From Ridgeia piscesae (Eukaryota; Annelida; Polychaeta; Sabellida; Siboglinidae), in contig JAODUO010001178.1 in the NCBI GenBank assembly GCA_025642075.2, forward strand, positions 153,386-217,385: 64,000 bases of DNA, read 5' to 3'. Position numbers and translations under genes: made by a program. The notes under the pieces were generated by a model. It made no database searches. It saw only the letters and a list, made by a program, of their open reading frames with translations, and was not told the origin of the DNA. This document shows, in pieces, positions 13,801 through 25,800 of the stretch (position 1 is the first letter of the stretch; the number at the start of each line of letters is the position of its first letter).

Positions 13801-16800
13801 CTTTATATTATGTTTTCTTCACTACGTATACGAAAAAACATTTACTTGTGCGCAAATATACGAATTCGTCAACTGCGTTTGAACCGCGGTAGCCTCGAAC
13901 CACCGTGAATTGCATTATAAATCGGCACGGTAAATGTGCGATCTAAATTTATATTTTGGGATTGATTAAAAGATGAAATTAAGCCAATAGTGAGCGCAAC
14001 TAGTATAAGTATTAATATTTTACCGACTTCGGCAACATGTCAATTCATTTGTGCGTTTCGGCTGCTGAGTTCAAGGTTATTTTAGACCGCAACCGCGTAC
14101 TGTGTTATCGCTCCGCCTCAGTTCGCATCGCCAGACGAGGCGCGTTGGCTCTGAATTTATTTCAAAACTGTACAACATTCGCAAGATGTACTCAGTTCAA
14201 CATTCGACAGTGTATATTACTTTAACGTAATACACATTTACGTTGGTTTCAATGTCCGTTTGTTTTATAAATCACGCATACACCGCGCAACCAGCACATT
14301 GGCTTCGGTTGCTGTTGTGGCGTTTTGTGGGTGGTGGCGCCCCTGGCGGAAAATAATCTATAACGCGCCTCGTTTACAACGCGGTTCCATTTCGTGGACC
14401 CCATCTACCGCGTTATAACGAGGCGCGACTGTACATGGCATACGTTCCTCCTATCTTATTGTTATGTGTATGAGTGTTAAGAGTCTCCAGTGACTCCAAA
14501 CTTCCTGTCAATGTCACATTTTCACAAACCAGATGGCTGTGAGATAGATCATTTATGCTACTTGATGCATGAATTTAATATATCATTATCAAAGTATATT
14601 TCAAATTCACACATAAGTTGGTGTAGTTTGTTTCACGCAGGCATATCTAGATGGTGAAATCATGCCATGCGTGCTTTTTAAATGTGTAATAATTTTTATT
14701 ATCAATATATTATCAAACCTATATCACTGGTATCCACATGTATCAGCATTTAGTTTTTACTATTGGAATCATTCCAAGGAAGAGATTGTTCTGTTGAACC
14801 ATGGAATTCCATTGTACGTGAACCCAATTTGACTGTTTCTGTTATTTGTCCCAATGTGAACTTTTTAATAGAGGGCATGACAAAACTGGTCAAAAATCAA
14901 CAATAAATTAAAATGTTTCTGTCGATTATTGGCATAGATCGCAATTGCAACCATCATCGTTTTAAAAATAATCTGAATTTTGATTAGCTAGGAACTTGTT
15001 TTGTCAGTTATCATGGAGTAATTATTTGAGAATTTGTGTTGCAAAACACGACCTACAACCAGAAATTTGCTCTCAGTAATAAAAGTTTAAACGGCTGGTG
15101 TAGGTGATTGTGGGAGTGTTTGGATGGAGTGTTGGGTGGTAATTTAGTGGAAGGTTGAGTGTGAGTGATAATGGGGTGTATTGTAATGTAGTAGTGAGGT
15201 TGTTGGCAGAGAATGTTGTGGGTTGGTTGTAATGGGGTGTGTTGTTATGTAGTAGTGAGGTTGTTGGCAGAGAATGTTGTGGGTTGGTTGTAATGGGGTG
15301 TGTTGTTATGTAGTTAGTAGTGAGGTTGTTGGCAGAGAATGTTGTGGGTTGGTTGTAATGGGGTATGTTGTTATGTAGTTAGTAGTGATGTTGTTGGCAG
15401 AGAATGTTGTGGGTTGGTTGTAATGGGGTATGTTGTTATATAGTTAGTAGTGAGGTTGTTGGCAGAGAATGTTGTGGGTTGGTTGTAATGGGGTATGTTG
15501 TTATGTAGTTAGTAGTGAGGTTGTTGGCAGAGAATGTTGTGGGTTGGTTGTAATGGGGTATGTTGTTATGTAGTTAGTAGTGAGGTTGTTGGCAGAGAAT
15601 GTTGTGGGTTGGTTGTAATGGGGTGTGTTGTTATGTAGTTAGTAGTGAGGTTGTTGGCAGAGAATGTTATGGGTTGGTTGTAATGGGGTATGTTGTTATG
15701 TAGTTAGTAGTGAGGTTGTTGGCAGAGAATGTTATGGGTTGGTTGTAATGGGGTATGTTGTTATGTAGTTAGTAGTGATGTTGTTGGCAGAGAATGTTGT
15801 GGGTTGGTTGTAATGGGGTATGTTGTTATGTAGTTAGTAGTGATGTTGTTGGCAGAGAATGTTGTGGGTTGGTTGTAATGGGGTATGTTGTTATGTAGTT
15901 AGTAGTGATGTTGTTGGCAGAGAATGTTATGGGTTGGTTGTAATGGGGTATGTTGTTATGTAGTTAGTAGTGATGTTGTTGGCAGAGAATGTTGTGGGTT
16001 GGTTGTAATGGGGTATGTTGTTATGTAGTTAGTAGTGATGTTGTTGGCAGAGAATGTTATGGGTTGGTTGTAATGGGGTATGTTGTTATGTAGTTAGTAG
16101 TGATGTTGTTGGCAGAGAATGTTGTGGGTTGGTTGTAATGGGGTATGTTGTTATGTAGTTAGTAGTGATGTTGTTGGCAGAGAATGTTGTGGGTTGGTTG
16201 TAATGGGGTATGTTGTTATGTAGTTAGTAGTGAGGTTGTTGGCAGAGAATGTTGTGGGTTGGTTGTAATGGGGTGTGTTGTTATGTAGTTAGTAGTGAGG
16301 TTGTTGGCAGAGAATGTTATGGGTTGGTTGTAATGGGGTATGTTGTTATGTAGTTAGCAGTGATGTTGTTGGCAGAGAATGTTGTGGGTTGGTTGTAATG
16401 GGGTATGTTGTTATGTAGTTAGTAGTGATGTTGTTGGCAGAGAATGTTGTGGGTTGGTTGTAATGGGGTATGTTGTTATGTAGTTAGTAGTGATGTTGTT
16501 GGCAGAGAATGTTATGGGTTGGTTGTAATGGGGTATGTTGTTATGTAGTTAGTAGTGATGTTGTTGGCAGAGAATGTTATGGGTTGGTTGTAATGGGGTA
16601 TGTTGTTATGTAGTTAGTAGTGATGTTGTTGGCAGAGAATGTTATGGGTTGGTTGTAATGGGGTATGTTGTTATGTAGTTAGTAGTGATGTTGTTGGCAG
16701 AGAATGTTGTGGGTTGGTTGTAATGGGGTATGTTGTTATGTAGTTAGTAGTGAGGTTGTTGGCAGAGAATGTTGTGGGTTGGTTGTAATGGGGTATGTTG

Positions 16801-19800
16801 TTATGTAGTTAGTAGTGAGGTTGTTGGCAGAGAATGTTGTGGGTTGGTTGTAATGGGGTATGTTGTTATGTAGTTAGTAGTGAGGTTGTTGGCAGAGAAT
16901 GTTGTGGGTTGGTTGTAATGGGGTGTGTTGTTATGTAGTTAGTAGTGATGTTGTTGGCAGAGAATGTTGTGGGTTGGTTGTAATGGGGTATGTTGTTATG
17001 TAGTTAGTAGTGAGGTTGTTGGCAGAGAATGTTGTGGGTTGGTTGTAATGGGGTGTGTTGTTATGTAGTTAGTAGTGAGGTTGTTGGCAGAGAATGTTAT
17101 GGGTTGGTTGTAATGGGGTATGTTGTTATGTAGTTAGTAGTGAGGTTGTTGGCAGAGAATGTTATGGGTTGGTTGTAATGGGGTATGTTGTTATGTAGTT
17201 AGTAGTGATGTTGTTGGCAGAGAATGTTATGGGTTGGTTGTAATGGGGTATGTTGTTATGTAGTTAGTAGTGATGTTGTTGGCAGAGAATGTTATGGGTT
17301 GGTTGTAATGGGGTATGTTGTTATGTAGTTAGTAGTGATGTTGTTGGCAGAGAATGTTGTGGGTTGGTTGTAATGGGGTATGTTGTTATGTAGTTAGTAG
17401 TGATGTTGTTGGCAGAGAATGTTATGGGTTGGTTGTAATGGGGTATGTTGTTATGTAGTTAGTAGTGATGTTGTTGGCAGAGAATGTTGTGGGTTGGTTG
17501 TAATGGGGTATGTTGTTATGTAGTTAGTAGTGATGTTGTTGGCAGAGAATGTTGTGGGTTGGTTGTAATGGGGTATGTTGTTATGTAGTTAGTAGTGAGG
17601 TTGTTGGCAGAGAATGTTGTGGGTTGGTTGTAATGGGGTATGTTGTTATGTAGTTAGTAGTGAGGTTGTTGGCAGAGAATGTTGTGGGTTGGTTGTAATG
17701 GGGTGTGTTGTTATGTAGTTAGTAGTGAGGTTGTTGGCAGAGAATGTTATGGGTTGGTTGTAATGGGGTATGTTGTTATGTAGTTAGTAGTGAGGTTGTT
17801 GGCAGAGAATGTTATGGGTTGGTTGTAATGGGGTATGTTGTTATGTAGTTAGTAGTGATGTTGTTGGCAGAGAATGTTATGGGTTGGTTGTAATGGGGTA
17901 TGTTGTTATGTAGTTAGTAGTGATGTTGTTGGCAGAGAATGTTGTGGGTTGGTTGTAATGGGGTATGTTGTTATGTAGTTAGTAGTGATGTTGGCAGAGA
18001 ATGTTATGGGTTGGTTGTAATGGGGTATGTTGTTATGTAGTTAGTAGTGATGTTGTTGGCAGAGAATGTTATGGGTTGGTTGTAATGGGGTATGTTGTTA
18101 TGTAGTTAGTAGTGATGTTGTTGGCAGAGAATGTTATGGGTTGGTTGTAATGGGGTATGTTGTTATGTAGTTAGTAGTGATGTTGTTGGCAGAGAATGTT
18201 GTGGGTTGGTTGTAATGGGGTATGTTGTTATGTAGTTAGTAGTGATGTTGGCAGAGAATGTTATGGGTTGGTTGTAATGGGGTATGTTGTTATGTAGTTA
18301 GTAGTGATGTTGTTGGCAGAGAATGTTATGGGTTGGTTGTAATGGGGTATGTTGTTATGTAGTTAGTAGTGATGTTGTTGGCAGAGAATGTTATGGGTTG
18401 GTTGTAATGGGGTATGTTGTTATGTAGTTAGTAGTGATGTTGTTGGCAGAGAATGTTGTGGGTTGGTTGTAATGGGGTGTGTTGTTATGTAGTTAGTAGT
18501 GAGGTTGTTTGCAGAGAATGTTATGGGTTGGTTGTAATGGGGTATGTTGTTATGTAGTTAGTAGTGATGTTGTTGGCAGAGAATGTTATGGGTTGGTTGT
18601 AATGGGGTATGTTGTTATGTAGTTAGTAGTGATGTTGTTGGCAGAGAATGTTATGGGTTGGTTGTAATGGGGTATGTTGTTATGTAGTTAGTAGTGATGT
18701 TGTTGGCAGAGAATGTTATGGGTTGGTTGTAATGGGGTATGTTGCTATGTAGTTAGTAGTGATGTTGTTGGCAGAGAATGTTGTGGGTTGGTTGTAATGG
18801 GGTATGTTGTTATGTAGTTAGTAGTGATGTTGTTGGCAGAGAATGTTATGGGTTGGTTGTAATGGGGTATGTTGTTATGTAGTTAGTAGTGATGTTGTTG
18901 GCAAGTGGATGGTTGTGGGTGTGTTGTGGCGTAGCTTGTAGTGGTGGCGTGAAAGGTTCTATCTGTTAAAATGTGTTTTATCATTATTGTCCTTTTTATT
19001 TGGGGGATAGAAATATGTCTCAGCATCAGTCAAAGTACCCTGATTACAACACAGTGTTCTTATGTGTTCCAGCATGTATTACTAACTGTGCAACGTGTGA
19101 TGCTTATAATGCGTGCAAGACATGCAAGACCAACTTCTTTAAGAATTCTGCTGGAGAAGCATGCGCAGGTCAGTTCATTTTCATTATATTAACCCAATTT
19201 ATCCTGAAGCTAGTGCATATGAGTTGCAGCCAGTTCCTCATTATTTCCACAAAAACAATCTGTCAGCATAAGAAAATGGCATAATTTTATTATTTTCTAT
19301 CGAAATTTAAATATGATATACCATCAGAAAGCAGATCAAATCAACTATTTCAATTCAATCCTTTATTTCAAACACAATTATTCATACCTATGTCAGATTC
19401 TGATCATTTCCATACATCCATGTTCAGCATCAGAAAATGACAGGCCTTCAAATAAAATGGAAATAACTTTATTATTTCTCTGTAATTTTTTTTATGTGAT
19501 ATACCTTTAGAAAGCAGATGAAGTGAACCGTGAAGTTACATCAACAAATCTGTTTTAATAACATTTAGGATATATGTCCTAATAATTAAAAATGTATGTA
19601 GAGTTTTGTCATATTACTTTTCACCTGACATTTTTGTCATGAACTGGGGAACATGTCAAAGAGATAACTTTTTGTTGATGTATCATTCTCTACTGAACAC
19701 AAAAGTATAAAACTTGTCCACGTACACAATAATCCCATAATGAACTAGTTTGTGTAATAGTCCCATGTCAGTTAATCGAGTCGCAATATGTATATGTCGT

Positions 19801-22800
19801 GACTGAGCGGAATTATGCAAATTTGTGAAATATCTTCTGTCTACGATATAAAATGTTGTGGCTTGTTACATATAACAAATAAAGAAATACACTAAAGTAA
19901 CACCTTTGGTCGACATTTCAGTGAAACCTTATTTGTGAAGTAATCACTGTCATTCCAAATAATATTAACTTTGTTGCCACCAAAAACATGATGTGGTGCG
20001 AGGTGGGTGAAAATGGGTTCCGATGTCGGTTCACCTCACTTTGATGGCTACAAAGTGTATTTTCACTGACAATTGTTGCATCAAAGAGTTTGTTTGTACA
20101 TCTTATATCATATATCCACTTGTCTGCCTCCTTGTTATGAATAGAATAAAGTAAATTAGCGGAGTTATCCTATAAAATTTGTCCAAGTTTAATGGTGTTT
20201 GCGACACGACCCCATATTTGGTTACACTTTAGCGTGGTGGTGTCCGCTCTCTATGTTGAATAAACAAACAACAACGTTGATTGGGTAAAAACTGGGCTAC
20301 CCAATGTTAACAATGTTCTGACGTCGTTCAAAGTTAACTAGCCAATGGGAATCCATTATACTACAGGCTGTCTACAGCACTGGATTCTGCTCAAAGTGCA
20401 GACTACAAGTAGAATCATATTGCAAATAGATAGGGTACCAAATAGAAACGGTAACTATGACTTGAATCGTATTCCAGATAAAATGGGCAATAACAAAGTG
20501 AATCATTACATTTACATTTCTGCTCGCTGTAACGTTTGTTTCTCTGGTGACATTGATTTCGGGCAACATCTGCCGTAAAATGACATTTTCTAATTTACTG
20601 ATTAGAATTCATACGTGTACAAATATTAGTTTTACATGTGCGTGTTTTCGATTTGCTGCAACCTCGGCCAAAATCATACTGTCGCGAAGCACCGCTGACA
20701 TGATAATTTTTGCGCGCATTTTCTTAATTCATGGACGAAAAGTTCACTACAGATGTACACATGTAAATAAATGAATTTATTTTAAAATGTTACATCATTG
20801 TTAAGAAAAATTACGTTGTCATTCTAACCATTTTATATGTGTTCTATTTAACGCGGAGTGAATGATATACAAGATTACTTACGGGCGCGTTGACTCAGTC
20901 TATGTGTGCTGAGTGCTATATTTAGCAAGCAATATGGGTGAGACAATGTAACACATATCACACCATGGCACAGGGGCACGGCCTAGGTTGAACTCTGGAA
21001 GACATTTTGGGTTTGTGTGGTAATGTCACTATTTGTGGCCATGGGGTATATTGGGGTGCAGGTGGTAGTTGTAAAGTGAAGTGTAGGGGATGAAAAGATG
21101 TTTCAGCTTCAGTCAAAGTGTCTTGATTATGACACATTGTCCTTGATGTGTTCCAGAATGTGCATCTGACTGTGCAACATGTGACACTGCTGGTGAGTGC
21201 ACCACCTGTAATGAGGGTTTCTACGTGAACTCCGGAAAGACATGCACAGGTCAGTTCATTTTAGTCTACGTAATATTGCCAATACATGGCGTATGTTCCT
21301 CCTATCTTACTGTTATGTGTATGAGTTAAGAATCTCCAGTGACTCTCCAAACTTTCTGTCAATGTCACATTTTCACAAACCAGATGCCTACGAGATAAAT
21401 CATTTATGCTACTTGATGCATGAATTTGATGTGTCAGTATCTAACTATATTTCAAATTCACACAAACGTTGGTGTAATTTTCCAGATGGTGAAATCATGC
21501 CATGCAAGCTTTATAAATGTGTGCTATTTTCTAGTATCAATATATCAAACCTATATCACTGGTATCCACATGTAGCAGCATTTAGTTTTTACTGTTGGAA
21601 TCATTCCAAGGAAGAGATTGTTCTGTGGAACAATGGAATTCAATTGTATGTGAACCGAATTTGACTGTTTCTGTTATTTGTCCAAATGTGAACTTTTTAA
21701 TATGGGGGATGACAAAACTATTCAAAAATCAACAACAAATTAAAACGTTTCTGTCGATTATTGGCATAGATCGCAATTGCAACCATCATCGTTTTAAAAA
21801 TAATCTTAATTTTGATTAGCCAGCAACTTATTTTGTTAGTTATCACAATGTAATTATTTTTGAATTTGTGTTGCAAAACACAACCTACAACCAGAAATTT
21901 GCTCTCAGTGATAAAAGTTTAAACTGTTGTTGTAGGTGATTGTGGGAGTGTTTGGATGGAGTGTTAGGTGGTAATTTAGTGGAATGTTGTGGTGTGGGTG
22001 ATAATGGGGTGTATTGTAATGTAGTTAGTAGTGAGGTTGTTGGCATAGAATGTAGCGGGGCATGTTGTGTGTTGGTTGTAATGGGGTGTGTTGTTATGTA
22101 GTTAGTAGTGAGGTTGTTGGCATAGAATGTAGCGGGGCATGTTGTGGGTTGGTTGTAATGGGGTGTGTTGTTATGTAGTTAGTAGTGAGGTTGTTGGCAT
22201 AGAATGTAGCGGGGCATGTTGTGGGTTGGTTGTAATGGGGTATGTTGTTATGTAGTTAGTAGTGAGGTTGTTGGCATAGAATGTAGCGGGGCATGTTGTG
22301 TGTTGGTTGTAATGGGGTGTATTGTAATGTAGTTAGTAGTGAGGTTGTTGGCATAGAATGTAGCGGGGCATGTTGTGTGTTGGTTGTAATGGGGTGTGTT
22401 GTTATGTAGTTAGTAGTGAGGTTGTTGGCATAGAATGTAGCGGGGCATGTTGTGGGTTGGTTGTAATGGGGTGTGTTGTTATGTAGTTAGTAGTGAGGTT
22501 GTTGGCATAGAATGTAGCGGGGCATGTTGTGTGTTGGTTGTAATGGGGTGTGTTGTTATGTAGTTAGTAGTGAGGTTGTTGGCAAGTGGATGGTTGTGGG
22601 TGTGTTGTGGCGTAGGTTGTAGTGGTGGCGTGAAAGGTTCTATCTGTTAAAATGTGTTGTATCATTATTGTCCTTTTCAGTTTTGGGATAGAAATATGTC
22701 TCCGGATCAGTCAAAGTACCCAGATTACGACAGTGTTCTTATGTGTTCCAGCATGTGCTTCTAACTGTGCAACGTGCGATGCTTCTGATGTGTGCAAGAC

Positions 22801-25800
22801 ATGCATGACTGACTTCTTTAAGAAAACTGCTGGAGATGCATGCGGAGGTCAGTTCATTTTCATTATGTTAACACATTTTATCCTGAAGCTAGTGCATGTG
22901 AGTTGCAGCCAGTTCCTCATTATTACCACAAAACTAATCTGTCATCATCAGAAAATGGCATAATAATGTTATTATTTTCTATCAAGAAAGCAGATAAAAT
23001 CAACCATTTCAATCCAATCCTTTATTTCAGACACAATTATTCATAGATATGTCAGTTTCTGATCATTTCCATAACATCCATGTTCAGCATCAGAAAATGA
23101 CAGGCCTTCACATCAAATGGAAATAACTTTATTATTTCTCTGTACATTTTGTAATGTGATATACCTTTAGAAGTGTTGGGGTGCAAGTGGTAGTTGTAAA
23201 GTGAAATGTAGGGGATGAAAAGATGTTTCAGCTTCAGTCAAAGTGTCTTGATTATGACACATTGTCCTTGATGTGTTCCAGAATGTGCATCTGACTGTGC
23301 AACATGTGACACTGTTGATGAGTGCACCACGTGTAATGAGGGTTTCTACGTGAACATCGGAAAGACATGCGAAGGTCAGTTCATTTTTAGTCTACGTAAT
23401 ATTGCCAATACATGGCGTACGTTCCTCCTATCTTATTGTTATGTGTATGAGTTAAGAGTCTCCAGTGACTCTCCAAACTTTCCGTCAATGTCACATTTTC
23501 ACAAACCAGATGCATGCGAGACAAAGCATTTCAAATTCACACAACTCCCACACCACAACATCCAAAATCCCCACAATCACCTATGCCAGCAATTCTTAAA
23601 CTTTTATGACTGAGGGCAACATTCTGTTACAGGACTTGCTTTGCGACAGATGTACAAATAATTACTCTGTGATAACCAACACAATACATTCCTAGCTATT
23701 CAAAATGCAGCTTACTTTTAAAAGGATGATGGTCACGAATGCAACGTATGCCAAGAATCAAGACAAAACGTTTAAGTTGTAGATTTTTTACCAGTTTTAT
23801 CACATTTGGATAAATCACAGAAACAGCCAAATCGGGTTCATGTACAATGGAATTCCATGGTATCATGGACTAATCTCATACCTGTAAATCAGTCCAATAG
23901 AAAAATACATACTGATCATGTGGATACCAGTAATAAGGCTTTGATATATTAATAATAAAAATAGTATGGATTTTTTTAATAGCATACACATATTTCACCA
24001 TCTAGATATGCCGTGTGTTGAAATCACACAGGCATATCTAGATGGTGAAATCATGATGCATGTATTAAAAAAATCCATACTATTTTTATTATTAATATAT
24101 CAAAGCCTTATTACTGGTATCCACATGATCAGTATGTATTTTTCTATTGGACTGATTTACAGGTATGAGATTAGTCCATGATACCATGGAATTCCATTGT
24201 ACATGAACCCGATTTGGCTGTTTCTGTGATTTATCCAAATGTGATAAAACTGGTAAAAAATCTACAACTTAAACGTTTTGTCTTGATTCTTGGCATACGT
24301 TGCATTCGTGACCATCATCCTTTTAAAAGTAAGCTGCATTTTGAATAGCTAGGAATGTATTGTGTTGGTTATCACAGAGTAATTATTTGTACATCTGTCG
24401 CAAAGCAAGTCCTGTAACAGAATGTTGCCCTCAGTCATAAAAGTTTAAGAATTGCTGGCATAGGTGATTGTGGGGATTTTGGATGTTGTGGTGTGGGAGA
24501 TAATGGGGTGTATTGTTATGTAGTTAGTAGTGAGGTTGTTGGCATAGAATGTAGCGGGGCATGTTGTGGGTTGGTTGTAATGGGGTATGTTGTTATGTAG
24601 TTACTAGTGAGGTTGTTGACAAGTAGATGGTTGTGGGTGTGTTGTGGCGTAAAATATGTATTTTTTGCCTAACATAGACTTAGCTCCATCGCCTCACAAG
24701 GTGCAATAGACTTGGCCACGCCCAAGTTGCTCGCCATAATTAATAAAATGAAAAAAATGACCTATCCCACCACTCCATCCAATCACTGAGTCTCTTCTCC
24801 TCTTACTTGGCGTCACCATCGTTAAGTCTTGCCTTCGCGTAGCTCTGTATTTATCAGTTAAATTGTCAGCTGATATCGTAATTCGTAAGAAGTTACGGTT
24901 CATTGTTATTCTTTTCACCTCTGCAATACAATGGGCTGTTTTCAGACCACTTTTCAGTTGTATTTTGCTATTATTAGCCTTTTTTAGACTTTGCCATTTC
25001 AATTGGTAATGGCGGACGACTTACGAACACGCCACCATCTGCACTAGACTCATGCGCGGTGGTGATAATCATCCGAACAAGTGTTTCTTGTCACGGTACG
25101 ACAGTCGACAACAAGTACGACACTTGTTCACAGTGGACTGATTAAGTATGGAATGGAACAGTATAAACGCCGCTCCGTTTCAGAAACGCAGGCGCCTGAC
25201 ACATGTAACATCGCTACAACCTACACCATTCGATGCGCAGCCACAAGCAGGCTAGCCTATGGCTACAGACATATAGCAACTCGCGGCAGCTTTCTAGTGT
25301 TTTCTCCAGTGCCATCCCCGTAGATGGTCCAAGACCGTGCCCGTTAGTACAGGTTGGAAGATATTCTCAACCGTCTTCGCAAACAGCTGATATTACCGGC
25401 CCTGTTGTGCTCCCGGAGGCCTAATTACAACCTAGACGTTTGATGCAACTGGCCGAACAAAAAATAGTACTGCCAGTTGGATTACCAAAAAGAGAATCTG
25501 AGCAAAATACCCGGCAGTCCATGTCTATGGACTTACGCCGACGGGCCCGGGCGGAAAACCGGTGACATTCCTCCAGATAGAACGGAGATGAGGCCAGAGG
25601 GCCAGAGCCGGAGGCCCGGGGCAGGAGCCGGAGCCAGGAGGCCCGGAGTTCCGGCCGAACCTCGGAGATTAACACCGTTCGGCCGTATGTAATACCCGAG
25701 TCCGGAGAACCGGAGATTTACCCCGTTCGGCACAGGTCACCGACCGAAGCCAATCAGAAACCGCCCCAGCCTTAGGCTAGGCTTAGGGCGATCGCAACCG

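Noticed and set aside
13311..14225. Small ORFs within the pogo/Tigger-like element as transposase
   Set aside because: No helix-turn-helix or DDE-type motif is visible; ORFs are short and the element appears non-autonomous.
8538..18903. CRISPR-like regular repeat arrays
   Set aside because: The 65-bp units are contiguous with no unique spacers, and the genome is eukaryotic.
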